Numbered from the stretch's first letter, positions 20,460-28,406 are shown. The stretch is DNA of 64,000 nucleotides from an uncultured Bacteroidota bacterium (GCA_902788805.1 CADALO010000009.1:47917-111916), one strand, 5' to 3'. The notes: a model not told the origin generated them from the letters alone. Translations and numbers: made by a program.

Positions 20460-21050
20460 TCACGGGGTGGGAACGATGCCGCCAAAGCCCATAAATGCCA
20501 TTGCAAGGATGCCTGCTGTGACAAGAGCGATGGGCACACCTTTCATTCCCTTCGGCACACCCGTAAGTTCCATCTGCTCGCGGATGCCGGCAAAGATGAC
20601 CAGTGCAAGGGTGAACCCAATGGCGATGCTGCCGGCGTAGATAACGCTCTGCAGGAGGTTCATCTCTTTCTGGATAACCAGTATTGCTACGCCCAAAACA
20701 GCGCAGTTGGTCGTAATCAGGGGCAAGAATACACCCAGCGTCTGATACAGCGCCGGAGCAATCTTTTTCAGCACGATCTCAACCATCTGTACCAAGCCTG
20801 CGATGACAAGGATGTAGGCAATGGTCTGCAGGTAAACCAGATCGAACGGTAACAGCAGGTATTTGTAAATGAGGTAGGTGACGAGCGTGGCAAGCAGCAT
20901 AACGAACAGCACTGCACCGCCCATACCCAACGAACTCTTGACGTCCTTAGATACTCCCAAGAAGGGGCAGATACCTAAAAATTGCGCCAATACGACGTTG
21001 TTCACAAAGATGGCACCGATAATAAGTGCAAAGGGACTTAGTGGATCCAT
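20460..21050 (-). CDS. rnfA: RnfA, ion-translocating electron-transport complex subunit A
   Basis: Integral membrane subunit of the Rnf complex, which couples ferredoxin:NAD+ electron transfer to Na+ or H+ movement. Six hydrophobic segments; family motifs VNNVVLAQFLGICPFLGVS near the N-terminus and LPLITTNCAVLGVAI in the middle, both carrying the conserved Cys residues that bind the membrane iron-sulfur centre. At 196 residues it fits RnfA rather than the paralogous NqrE or RnfE. Unusually, no other rnf gene (normally B-C-D-G-E-A) is beside it: upstream is an OadA-like gene, and a consensus promoter sits between them. The remaining subunits must be encoded elsewhere if the complex is functional. 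Confidence 0.92.
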   Translation of the reverse strand: MDPLSPFALIIGAIFVNNVVLAQFLGICPFLGVSKDVKSSLGMGGAVLFVMLLATLVTYLIYKYLLLPFDLVYLQTIAYILVIAGLVQMVEIVLKKIAPALYQTLGVFLPLITTNCAVLGVAILVIQKEMNLLQSVIYAGSIAIGFTLALVIFAGIREQMELTGVPKGMKGVPIALVTAGILAMAFMGFGGIVPTP

Positions 21051-21084
21051 ATCTGTCTATTTATTTGTTTTTCAGTTTATAAAA

Positions 21085-21124
21085 GCCGTTTGACAGCCGG
21101 TTGTAACCCGACCTATCAAACGGC
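21085..21124 (-). terminator. Hairpin between the oadA-like gene and rnfA
   Basis: Nine-bp perfect arms GCCGTTTGA (21085-21093) and TCAAACGGC (21116-21124), with TTTTATAAA following on the minus strand. It can end the oadA-like transcript, but the rnfA promoter -7 box ends at 21124, so most of the hairpin would also be the start of the rnfA leader. Terminator is the simpler reading; a leader structure is possible. Confidence 0.6.
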
Positions 21125-21155
21125 AAAATTACACATTCTTTTTTAACTGTGCAAA
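21124..21155 (-). promoter_or_regulatory. Promoter of rnfA
   Basis: Minus strand TTTG (21155-21152), 20-bp spacer, TAATTTTG (21131-21124): full consensus, placed just after the stop codon of the upstream oadA-like gene. Confidence 0.75.
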
Positions 21156-21162
21156 CTTTTTT

Positions 21163-22950
21163 TCATTCTGCAGGTTCAATCCAGCCGATGACATCGCCTT
21201 TTTTGACCATTGCACCTTGCGGCAAGCAGGTGTCGGCCAGGCGTCCGCCAACGGTCATCGTTACGGGCATCATAGCGTAGCTTGCCTGAATGGTGCAGAA
21301 GGTGTCGCCGGCCTTGTATTCTCGTCCCGGAGCGGGGGCGACCGACTTGTCGTTGAAGTCTATCTCCCACAGAATCTGACCAGTAGCCGTAGCTACCACG
21401 GGAGTGGCATTGCGATAGCGCTCCTTCATATAGTTGGGCATTGTGCCAGGCTCGACAGCTTGTGCCGGCGTGCCGGCAGCGGCGCTCTTTTCAGCGCGTA
21501 GCTTCTCAATCTCTTTGTAGAAACGGTCTTTGGCCACACCGCTCTTGTAGTCGCGATATTGGCGGTCGTGCATAGCCAGTTCGAACAGTTCCTCGTCGTC
21601 CTCGCCACGGTCCCAGCCGTTCTCTTCCATCTCCTTGATGTATTCGGGCAGCGCGTCGGGATAGGCATCCTGCGGAACGCCGTCGTAAAACTCAAGGCCT
21701 TGCTGTTTGGCAAGTTCGACGATTTCGGGTGCCAGCGGGCCAGGCAGTTTGCCGGCCTTGCCGAGAATCATATTCCAGCTGTCTTTGTCTATTTGGCTGA
21801 AACGCGGCTTGCCCTGCGCCATCGACAGCAGGTTCATAACTGCTATGTTCTTTGTATACTGGCTGAAAGGTGTAACCAGCGGAGGATAGCCCAGCATAGG
21901 CCATATATGTTCCACCTCTTGGAACAGTTGAACGGTCAGCTCTTCGAAGCTGACTTCGGGTTTTCCGCTCTTTTTCAGTGCCATATTGATGGCGCCGTGC
22001 ACGCCCTTCAGGTCGCTCATCATCGAGCCCATCATACCGCCAGGCAGTCCGCAGCCCACCAGCAGTGACGAGCTGATGCGGTTGGCGGGATTGATGTAGA
22101 GGCCAAGGAAGTCGTCGATGAACTCCTGCGTCAGCTTGCGTGCCTCCATATAGGCATCCATATTGATGTCTTTCACTTGGAAACCAGCGTCTTTCAGCAT
22201 TGCCTGCACCGAGATGACGTCGGGATGCACCATACCCCACGACAGGGGTTCCATAGCGCAGTCGATAACATCGGCGCCGGCTTTGGCCACCTCGAGGGTC
22301 GAAGCCATCGACAGGCCGGGACCCGTATGGCCGTGATACTGAACCAGTATGTGCGGATATTTCTTCTTGATTTCGTATACCAGCTTGCCCAGCGTGGCGG
22401 GACGGCCGACACCGGCCATATCCTTCAGCGCAATCTCGTCGGCGCCAAACTCCACCAGCTTGTCGACAATGCCCATATAATACTCGACCGTATGCACCGG
22501 CGAGTGGGTGATGCTGAGCGCGGCCTGGCTGATCATTCCGGCTTCTTTGGCATATTTTACCGAAAGTTCCAGGTTGCGCGGGTCGTTCAAGCCGCAGAAA
22601 GAACGCATAATGTCGACGCCCTGCGCCTTCTTGACCTTCGGCATCAGTCGGCGCACGTCTGACGGCACGCCGTACATACGCAGGCCGTTCAAAGCACGTT
22701 CCAGCATATGTGTCTGTATGCCAGCCTTGTTGAATTCCTTGGTCCAGGCACGGACGGCCTTGTTGGGGTTCTCGCCATACATCAGATTCACCTGCTCGAA
22801 GGCACCGCCATTGGTCTCAATGCGGTCGAAACAACCCATAGCAACGATGACCGGCGCAATTTTGGTCAGTTGGTCGACGCGGGGCTGATATTTGCCTGAC
22901 GACTGCCACATATCGCGGTAGACCAGGCTGAATTTTACTTCTTTGGACAT
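21163..22950 (-). CDS. OadA/pyruvate carboxylase subunit B-like carboxyltransferase with degenerate biotinyl domain
   Basis: Carboxyltransferase of the oxaloacetate/pyruvate biotin-enzyme family. Residues ~1-290 form the HMGL-like TIM barrel with RDMWQSS, ALKDMAGVGRP (carbamylated/substrate Lys) and the metal-binding YHGHTGPGLS; ~300-480 is the PYC/OADA domain (GCGLPGGMMG, then PPLVTPFSQ); ~525-595 is a biotinyl-like domain. In the last, the AMKM motif reads AMMP, so the biotin-accepting Lys (about residue 561) is Met. Total length 595 is usual. No beta or gamma decarboxylase subunit lies nearby. Biotin may be carried by a separate BCCP-type protein; whether the C-domain is only structural is inference. 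Confidence 0.85.
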   Translation of the reverse strand: MSKEVKFSLVYRDMWQSSGKYQPRVDQLTKIAPVIVAMGCFDRIETNGGAFEQVNLMYGENPNKAVRAWTKEFNKAGIQTHMLERALNGLRMYGVPSDVRRLMPKVKKAQGVDIMRSFCGLNDPRNLELSVKYAKEAGMISQAALSITHSPVHTVEYYMGIVDKLVEFGADEIALKDMAGVGRPATLGKLVYEIKKKYPHILVQYHGHTGPGLSMASTLEVAKAGADVIDCAMEPLSWGMVHPDVISVQAMLKDAGFQVKDINMDAYMEARKLTQEFIDDFLGLYINPANRISSSLLVGCGLPGGMMGSMMSDLKGVHGAINMALKKSGKPEVSFEELTVQLFQEVEHIWPMLGYPPLVTPFSQYTKNIAVMNLLSMAQGKPRFSQIDKDSWNMILGKAGKLPGPLAPEIVELAKQQGLEFYDGVPQDAYPDALPEYIKEMEENGWDRGEDDEELFELAMHDRQYRDYKSGVAKDRFYKEIEKLRAEKSAAAGTPAQAVEPGTMPNYMKERYRNATPVVATATGQILWEIDFNDKSVAPAPGREYKAGDTFCTIQASYAMMPVTMTVGGRLADTCLPQGAMVKKGDVIGWIEPAE

Positions 22951-23025
22951 ATTTTTTATTGTTCCTTTTCTGTAAAGAAATGTGTATTAATGTAATAAGA
23001 CTATGTGCGAAAAAAATCCGCCACG

Positions 23026-23033
23026 CAAAGATA
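23026..23033 (-). promoter_or_regulatory. Putative -7 box of the oadA-like gene
   Basis: TATCTTTG on the minus strand, 76 bp before the start codon. The upstream -33 position is poor (TTTTCGG at about 23060-23054), so confidence is limited. Confidence 0.45.
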
Positions 23034-23152
23034 CATAAAAAAAACAATGCCGACCGAAAAAACAGAAAACTTTTTTGCGTCCTGGCTATGTGCTTGGTTG
23101 TCAGGCCTGACTCTCGTTTGGCTCAATGTTTTCACAGGACCAACTCCGGTCG

Positions 23153-23236
23153 TTGTACAATATATGTACAATACTTGTACAATATTTGTACAATTGGTAA
23201 ACGTACATATATTGTACAAGTATTGTACATATATTG
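23153..23236. repeat. GTAC array: near-perfect inverted repeat with 11-bp periodicity
   Basis: GTAC cores fall at 23155, 23166, 23177 and 23188, exactly 11 bp apart, then at 23203, 23214 and 23225, again 11 bp apart; most sit in TTGTACAA palindromes. The 34-nt arms 23158-23191 and 23203-23236 are complementary at 33 of 34 positions around an 11-nt loop. It lies between the divergent oadA-like and coiled-coil lipoprotein genes, so it could be an operator array or a cruciform/RNA hairpin. Confidence 0.85.
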
Positions 23237-23319
23237 TTCCGTCGCAACCGAGGCGAATGTGCAATGGAAATATGATGAAAATAGTGTGCAAAAAGTGGAT
23301 GCGTGTAAAAATTTTTTTG

Positions 23320-23327
23320 TACATTTG
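23320..23327 (+). promoter_or_regulatory. Putative -7 box of the coiled-coil lipoprotein gene
   Basis: TACATTTG, 97 bp before the start codon. No good TTTG is seen at the -33 position. Confidence 0.4.
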
Positions 23328-23424
23328 CATCGTCAATGCAGACTTGCACAGACTTGGAATTTTTGTGTAATGTATTGATGCTTATATGGATAGCAAAACA
23401 AATCATTATTAAATACCACTCATT

Positions 23425-24309
23425 ATGAAGAAAATTTTTGTAATTGTTATGGCCGCATTGCCACTTTTCTTCGCTTCGTGCGCCGGCAATGACGAGAAGG
23501 CTGCTGCTGTAGCCGATTCGCTGCAGTCTGTTATCGACCAGAAAGATGTTGAAATCGATGCCCTCTTTGAGGTGCTCAGCGACATCGAGAACAATCTGAC
23601 CGAGGTTTCGTCACGCTACAGCCAGATTGCCACTCTGCGCCAGCAACATCCCGAAAAGAACGCCAATGTTAAGGGTCAAATCACTGACCAGTTGGCTGTT
23701 ATCGAGAATATTATGTCGCAGAACAAGGCCAAAATCGCCAGCCTCAACAGCAAGGTGGCTAACCTGAATGAGGAGAACTCGAAGTTGCAGACCTTCATTG
23801 AGAGTCTCAACGCTCGTATGGCCGAGCAGGAGAACCAGATTAACGGTCTGATGAACGAGCTGACTATCAGCAAGGAAACCATCAAGAAACTCTCTGGCAA
23901 TGTCGATGAACTTACCCAGGCCAACCAGGAAAAGGATTCACGCATCGCTCAGCAGCAGGAGGAAATGGCTTATCTGGCCGACCAGTCGCACAGAGCTTAC
24001 TATGTGATCGGCTCCTATGATGAGTTGAAGGAAAAGGGTGTCGTCAACAAAGAGGGCGGCCTGCTCTTCAAAACACAGAAGGCTACCAACAATGTGAACG
24101 TCAAGAACTTCACCCTTATCGACAAGAACAAGGTCACTTCCTTCGACGTCAACCTGCGCAAGGCTCGCCTCATCTCCAAGCACCCCGAGGGTTCCTACGA
24201 GTTTGTGTATGACGAGACCGACAGCAAGATGGTCCGCAAGCTGGTTGTCAAGGATGTTGCCGCTTTCTGGTCGAATACCGACTTCCTCATCGTTTCGACC
24301 AAGCGCTAA
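23425..24309 (+). CDS. Coiled-coil lipoprotein, possibly Cbp1-like adhesin
   Basis: Predicted lipoprotein of 294 residues: signal KKIFVIVMAALPLFFASC with the lipobox Cys at residue 19. Residues ~25-190 are a long coiled coil (KIASLNSKVANLNEENSKLQ, then IAQQQEEMAYLADQ), and a globular C-terminal domain begins AYYVIGSYDELKEKGVV and contains KNFTLIDKNKVTSFDVN. The layout resembles the Bacteroides Cbp1 collagen-binding glycoprotein family; that link is from memory and untested. Single-gene unit: terminator at 24334, GTAC inverted-repeat array 190 bp upstream. Confidence 0.75.
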   Translation: MKKIFVIVMAALPLFFASCAGNDEKAAAVADSLQSVIDQKDVEIDALFEVLSDIENNLTEVSSRYSQIATLRQQHPEKNANVKGQITDQLAVIENIMSQNKAKIASLNSKVANLNEENSKLQTFIESLNARMAEQENQINGLMNELTISKETIKKLSGNVDELTQANQEKDSRIAQQQEEMAYLADQSHRAYYVIGSYDELKEKGVVNKEGGLLFKTQKATNNVNVKNFTLIDKNKVTSFDVNLRKARLISKHPEGSYEFVYDETDSKMVRKLVVKDVAAFWSNTDFLIVSTKR

Positions 24310-24333
24310 TAGCAACATAAACTGAATGTTAAG

Positions 24334-24366
24334 AGGTGTCCTGATTTGTTCGGGGCACCTTTTTTC
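24334..24366 (+). terminator. Rho-independent terminator
   Basis: AGGTGTCC pairs with GGGGCACCT (one G-U pair) around a 10-nt loop, then TTTTTT. It follows the coiled-coil lipoprotein gene. Confidence 0.8.
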
Positions 24367-24397
24367 GTGGGCTGTTTCGTATTTGTGGCTGAGCTAT

Positions 24398-25195
24398 CTA
24401 TGCAATGGCGAACAGCTGGCAGGCGTTGGTTGTTGTGGCGGCGGCTACTTCGTCGGGACTGAGGCCTTTGATTTCGGCGACCTTTTGGGCGACGAGGCTG
24501 ACGTAGGCGCTTTCGTTGCGGCGGCCGCGATAGGGAACGGGAGCGAGATAGGGCGAGTCGGTTTCGAGAACGATGCTCTCAAGCGGCAGGGCGTGGACAA
24601 TGTCGGGCAGCGTTGACTTCTTGTAGGTCAGCGAGCCGCCGATGCCGATAAGAAAGCCCAATTCTGCGGCGCGCTCGGCGTCGGCCATCGTGCCGCTGAA
24701 GCAATGCATAATGCCTCTGCCGCTATAGTTGCAGCGGTCTAGCAGTTGAAACACTTCGGCGTATGCGTCGGTGTCGTCGCTGCCATCCTTGCCGTTGCGC
24801 AGGTGCAGCACTATCGGTTTGCCAAGCTCCTGTGCCCAGCCTGTCTGCAATTCCAGCGCTTCTATCTGCTGCCGGCGGTAGGTGGTGTCCCAGTAGAAAT
24901 CGAGGCCCACCTCGCCGATGCCTATGTATTTGTCGGGGTTGGAGAACAGTTTGTCGTGTGCAAGCTCGAGGTCTGACCGATTGTCTTCGCCCACCGATGT
25001 GGGGTGGAGCCCCATCATTTGGCGGAAGAGGTCGGGTCTCGATGCGGCCAGCGCCTCCTGGCGGTCGTAGCTCTCTTTGTCGATTGCCGGCAGCAGTATC
25101 AGCCTTACTCCAGCTTGCTCGGCACTGGCAACGACGTCGTCGCGGTCGGCGTCGAACTCTTCTGCATATATGTGCGAGTGGGTGTCGGTCAGCAT
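24398..25195 (-). CDS. tatD: TatD-family metal-dependent hydrolase/deoxyribonuclease
   Basis: TIM-barrel amidohydrolase-superfamily nuclease; family members act as 3'-5' DNases or tRNA/D-Tyr quality enzymes. Start MLTDTHSHIY gives the HxH metal motif; further ligands are in GEVGLDFYWD (Glu), LHLRNG (His), MHCFSG (His) and LETDSPYLAPVPYRGRRNES (Asp). At 265 residues the length is standard. Its ATG overlaps the end of the DUF2520 gene by seven bases, so the two are translationally coupled. Confidence 0.92.
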   Translation of the reverse strand: MLTDTHSHIYAEEFDADRDDVVASAEQAGVRLILLPAIDKESYDRQEALAASRPDLFRQMMGLHPTSVGEDNRSDLELAHDKLFSNPDKYIGIGEVGLDFYWDTTYRRQQIEALELQTGWAQELGKPIVLHLRNGKDGSDDTDAYAEVFQLLDRCNYSGRGIMHCFSGTMADAERAAELGFLIGIGGSLTYKKSTLPDIVHALPLESIVLETDSPYLAPVPYRGRRNESAYVSLVAQKVAEIKGLSPDEVAAATTTNACQLFAIA

Positions 25196-25968
25196 CTCTT
25201 CAGTGTGTTTGCCTGTATCAGTTCCGTCATCAAGTCGTAGAGTTGCAGCATTTTGTCGTTGTCGGCAACGAGTCGCCGCTGGTTGTCGATGGTCTTCTGG
25301 TCTTGCCGCCGCGCGGGACCGGTCTGTTGCTGCCACAGGCCTTTGCCTTGCTTGATCTTGTCGGCGGTCATCGTTATCAGAGGATGCAGTATCTCGAAGG
25401 GTATATTGTGTTCTGTCAGGAGGTCTTGCGCCAAGGCATTGATGGCGTTGCCGAAGTTGTTTACCATTACTGCGGCTAAGTGCAGCCATTGCCGCTGCTG
25501 CGTGTCGACGGTATAAACGTGCGGCGACACGGGCTCTATGAGTTGGCGTATCTGCGCCTCCACGTCGGGCGAGGAGCCTTCAATGCAGAAGGGTAACTCG
25601 CTATAGTTCATCTCTATGCCGCTGATGAATGTCTGCGGCGACCACAATACGCCGTGCTTGCGGCTTATAGGCTGCAGCACCTTTAGCGATACCGAACCGG
25701 CGGTGTGAAGCACCAGTGCGTCGCGCAGGCGCAGGTCGAGTGCAAGGTCGAACAGAGCATCGTCGGTCACGGCCATAATATAGACGTCGGCGGTGGGGTA
25801 GAGGAGGCTGAGCTTGTTTATGGGCTCGGCAAAGACTTGGTTGGCAAGGGCCTCGGCGTGGTCGTACTCGCGCGACCATATCTGCAGAATCTGGTAGCCT
25901 GCGTTGTGGAATGCTTTTGCCAGATGTGTGGCTACGTTGCCGGAACCTATAAGTGTTATGGTTTGCAT
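25189..25968 (-). CDS. Rossmann-like / DUF2520 domain protein
   Basis: Cytoplasmic protein with an N-terminal Rossmann fold (ITLIGSGNVATHLAKAFHNA, a GxGxxA nucleotide-binding loop) and a C-terminal DUF2520 helical domain (VMVNNFGNAINALAQDLL, then LHPLITMTADKI). It resembles 6-phosphogluconate-dehydrogenase-like or F420-dependent reductases, but no substrate is known. Start at MQTITLIG (25968) is preferred because an upstream in-frame ATG at 26013 would pass through the adjacent hairpin. 259 residues. Confidence 0.85.
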   Translation of the reverse strand: MQTITLIGSGNVATHLAKAFHNAGYQILQIWSREYDHAEALANQVFAEPINKLSLLYPTADVYIMAVTDDALFDLALDLRLRDALVLHTAGSVSLKVLQPISRKHGVLWSPQTFISGIEMNYSELPFCIEGSSPDVEAQIRQLIEPVSPHVYTVDTQQRQWLHLAAVMVNNFGNAINALAQDLLTEHNIPFEILHPLITMTADKIKQGKGLWQQQTGPARRQDQKTIDNQRRLVADNDKMLQLYDLMTELIQANTLKRC

Positions 25969-25999
25969 TGCGTGTGGCTGTTCAAAGATTAGAAAAAAA

Positions 26000-26023
26000 G
26001 GACAGGACATCAATGTCCGGCCC
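26000..26023 (-). terminator. Terminator after the DUF2795 gene
   Basis: Imperfect 11-bp stem GGACAGGACAT / ATGTCCGGCCC with a 2-nt apex. On the minus strand the mismatch is partly a G-U pair and the stem is followed by seven T residues; the plus strand also has a T-run. Confidence 0.7.
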
Positions 26024-26060
26024 TTTTTTATAATACAAATTGTTTAAGTTTGCGTTTTGA

Positions 26061-26282
26061 TCAATACTCATCCTCTTGGAAGAAGAAGTCTTCTTTGGTG
26101 GGGTAGTCCGGCCAAATGTCCTCTATGCTGTCGTAGGGCTCTCCTTCGTCCTCTATCTCCTGCAGGTTCTCAATTACTTCCATTGGAGCTCCCGTGCGCT
26201 GTGCATAGTCGATCAGCTCCTCTTTGTTTGCTGGCCAAGGGGCATCTTCAAGTTTTGATGCTAATTCAAGTGTCCAATACAT
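26061..26282 (-). CDS. DUF2795 domain protein
   Basis: A 73-residue acidic protein: MYWTLELASKLEDAPWPANK, ELIDYAQRTGAP, then VIENLQEIEDEGEPYDSIED, ending in DYPTKEDFFF. This matches the short Bacteroidetes proteins carrying DUF2795, whose function is unknown. It has no membrane segment or signal. Single gene between two minus-strand units with its own terminator. Confidence 0.88.
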   Translation of the reverse strand: MYWTLELASKLEDAPWPANKEELIDYAQRTGAPMEVIENLQEIEDEGEPYDSIEDIWPDYPTKEDFFFQEDEY

Positions 26283-26382
26283 AATTCCGCCTTATTTTGA
26301 TATCAATTTACTGTTTCTCTGTTACTTATCTCTAAGTAGCACGCTTTGTTTCAATTCACTTAACGCAGACTGTCTGTAAATA

Positions 26383-26958
26383 TTATTCAGCACTCCAAAA
26401 ATTTTCTCGTTTATTTTCAAGAAGCAGCGTGTATCGCGATATAACAAACAGGTAATCAGAGAGTCGGTTGATGAATTTCATTATCGTTTCATCGTCGTCC
26501 AGCCGCACTATCTCCCTCTCTGCACGACGGCACACGGTACGGGCTATGTGAGCCTGGGCCGCGGCGATGCTGCCTCCAGCAATTACAAAGCTGTTGAGTT
26601 TGGGCAGTCGGGCGTCCATAGTGTCAATCCATTGCTCCAGTTCTCCAGTCGCGCTTTCGCTCAGTTGTGGCAGCTTCTTGCGGGTCTCTTCCTCTTCGGT
26701 AGCCAGCAGTGTCTGGATGACAAACAGCTGGTTCTGAGTCCATTTAAGCTGCTTGCAACCGTCCTCGAATTGTTCGCGGACATCGAAGTCAATGTCGAGG
26801 TTCAGCGCCTGGCCTCTCATCATCTCGGCAAGCATACCGATATGCGAGTTGAGCTCGTCGACGGTGCCGTAGGCCTCTACGCGCTGGTCGCACTTCTTCA
26901 CTCGCCGTCCGCCAACGAGCGAGGTGGTTCCTTTGTCGCCTGTCTTTGTGTATATCAT
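26383..26958 (-). CDS. Cob(I)yrinic acid a,c-diamide adenosyltransferase, PduO type
   Basis: Attaches the adenosyl group from ATP to cob(I)alamin, giving coenzyme B12. Start MIYTKTGDKGTTSLVGG is the family ATP-binding signature; RVEAYGTVDELNSHIG, ICRRAERE-type helix TVCRRAEREIVRL and INRLSDYLFVISR follow in order. 191 residues is normal. An in-frame ATG 96 bp upstream was rejected because it lies within the NifU-like gene and adds unrelated sequence. ATGA overlap with the NifU-like gene indicates an operon; B12 need fits methylmalonyl-CoA or methionine metabolism in this phylum. Confidence 0.93.
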   Translation of the reverse strand: MIYTKTGDKGTTSLVGGRRVKKCDQRVEAYGTVDELNSHIGMLAEMMRGQALNLDIDFDVREQFEDGCKQLKWTQNQLFVIQTLLATEEEETRKKLPQLSESATGELEQWIDTMDARLPKLNSFVIAGGSIAAAQAHIARTVCRRAEREIVRLDDDETIMKFINRLSDYLFVISRYTLLLENKRENFWSAE

Positions 26959-27200
26959 ACTCTTTCCACGCTTTTTACTTCGGGAATGACTTTCTTGATG
27001 GCGCTTTCGATGCCCTGCTTGAGGGTCTGCATAGCGTGCGGGCAGGTGCCGCAATGCCCTTGCAGGCGCACCATAACCACGCCTTCGTTGGTCATATCCA
27101 CATATTCCACGTCGCCACCGTCCTGCTGCAGGTAGGGGCGTATCTGGCTGAGTGCGTTGAGCACTTTCTTCTCGATTGTAGCTTTCTGTTCGTCAGTCAT
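26955..27200 (-). CDS. NifU C-terminal-like iron-sulfur scaffold protein
   Basis: An 81-residue stand-alone NifU C-domain (Nfu type), carrying or delivering Fe-S clusters. Motif order: LNALSQIRPYLQQDGGDVEY, then LQGHCGTCPHAMQTLKQGIE with the CxxC cluster ligands. Stop overlaps the start of the adenosyltransferase gene, and the Mrp ATPase gene lies just upstream on the same strand, so Fe-S assembly is the probable context. Confidence 0.93.
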   Translation of the reverse strand: MTDEQKATIEKKVLNALSQIRPYLQQDGGDVEYVDMTNEGVVMVRLQGHCGTCPHAMQTLKQGIESAIKKVIPEVKSVERV

Positions 27201-27204
27201 ATTG

Positions 27205-27280
27205 GGTAAAGGGGTTTAAAGGGTTATAAGGGTTTTAAAGGTTTAAAGGGGCTTGAGGGTTGAAGAGTTTTAAGGTTGGA
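27205..27280. repeat. G/A-rich degenerate repeat tract (copy 1)
   Basis: Run of units like AAAGGGTTTT between mrp and the NifU-like gene. It shares the exact 17-mer GGTTATAAGGGTTTTAA (27222-27238) with 29149-29165. Confidence 0.6.
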
Positions 27281-27335
27281 AGGGGGTGCCTTTGGTTTCC
27301 GTTTGCTTCTCGAGCGCCCCTCGACTCCTTGATGA

Positions 27336-28406
27336 TTACTTCGACAGTTTGCAGATTTCCTTTATGGTGTTCTCTGCCACGCGGTCGAAGGCGTCGCTCT
27401 CGGGCGTAGGCTTGTCGCTCCACAGCGCCACGGGTTTGCCCGAGTCGCCGCTCTCGGCGATGCTCTGCACCAGCGGTATCTCGCCCAGCAGGGGGATGCC
27501 CATCTCTTTGGACAGACGGCTGCAGCCTTCCTTGCCGAAGATGTAGTACTTGTTGTTCGGCAGCTCGGCGGGGGTGAAGTAGGCCATATTCTCAACAAAT
27601 CCCAATACAGGAATGTTGATGTTGGGGTTCTGGAACATCTCTACGCCGCGCACCACGTCGGCCAGAGCCACCTGCTGCGGCGTGCTGACGATGATGGCGC
27701 CCGTCACCGGAAGGGTCTGGGCAATGGTGAGCTGTATGTCGCCCGTTCCCGGAGGCATATCGACCACGAGGTAGTCTATCTCGTCCCACCAGGTCTCGGT
27801 GAGCAGCTGCTTCAGCGCGCCGCTGGCCATAGGTCCGCGCCACACCATAGCCTTGTCGGGGTCGACGAGGAAGCCCACCGACATCAGCTTGACGTTGTAT
27901 TTCAGTATCGGCGTCATATAGGTCTTGCCGTTGTGCTGCTCGCCGTAGATGTCGTGGTCGGTGATGTTGAACATAATCGGAATCGAGGGACCGTACACGT
28001 CAGCGTCAATCAAGCCCACCTTTGCACCGGTCTTGGCCAGCGCCACGGCCAGGTTGACGGCCACGGTCGACTTGCCCACGCCGCCCTTGCCGCTGGCCAC
28101 AAGTATCGTGTTCTTGATGTTGGGGAACATCTCCTCGGGCTTCGGCTGCTCCACCTTGCGCGATGTCAGGTTGACCTCCACTTCGGCGTTGCGGTCCACA
28201 AACTCGTGGATGGCGTTGATGCAGTCCTCTTTCATTTTCGACTTCATAGGGCAGGCCGGCGTGGTCAGCACCAGGTCGAAACTCACTTTCATTCCGTCGA
28301 TGGCAATGTTCTCAATCATTCCCAGCTGGGTCAGGCTTTGGCCCAGATCGGGGTCGTCGACGTGCGACAACGCCATCTCTATCATTGTTTTAGTTATTGC
28401 ACTCAT
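27336..28406 (-). CDS. Mrp/NBP35-family Fe-S cluster carrier ATPase
   Basis: P-loop ATPase delivering Fe-S clusters. Residues ~1-90 are a MIP18/DUF59 domain (HVDDPDLGQSLTQLGMI, LTTPACPMK), followed by the ATPase: ASGKGGVGKSTVAVNLAVAL (deviant Walker A), DADVYGPSIP, PPGTGDIQLTIAQ. 356 residues. The C-terminal CxxC that binds the cluster in many Mrp proteins is absent at the expected site, which reads VENMAYFTPAELPNNKYYIF; I recall this variant in other Bacteroidetes. First gene of a minus-strand set with the NifU-like and adenosyltransferase genes. Confidence 0.92.
   Translation of the reverse strand: MSAITKTMIEMALSHVDDPDLGQSLTQLGMIENIAIDGMKVSFDLVLTTPACPMKSKMKEDCINAIHEFVDRNAEVEVNLTSRKVEQPKPEEMFPNIKNTILVASGKGGVGKSTVAVNLAVALAKTGAKVGLIDADVYGPSIPIMFNITDHDIYGEQHNGKTYMTPILKYNVKLMSVGFLVDPDKAMVWRGPMASGALKQLLTETWWDEIDYLVVDMPPGTGDIQLTIAQTLPVTGAIIVSTPQQVALADVVRGVEMFQNPNINIPVLGFVENMAYFTPAELPNNKYYIFGKEGCSRLSKEMGIPLLGEIPLVQSIAESGDSGKPVALWSDKPTPESDAFDRVAENTIKEICKLSK

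Noticed and set aside
23158..23236. BirA/biotin operator for the oadA-like gene
   Set aside because: The loop contains GGTAAAC, slightly like half a BirA site, but no correctly spaced partner half exists.
22959..23378. Plus- and minus-strand frames over the GTAC array
   Set aside because: Tyr/Leu/Val repetition is just translation of the palindromic repeat; no coding evidence.
24398..25489. Longer TatD start at 25489
   Set aside because: The upstream ~98 residues are an out-of-frame reading of the DUF2520 gene; the HxH motif starts at MLTDTHSH (25195).
26383..27054. Longer adenosyltransferase start at 27054
   Set aside because: The extra N-terminus lies in the NifU-like gene and has no family similarity; MIYTKTGD is the family start.
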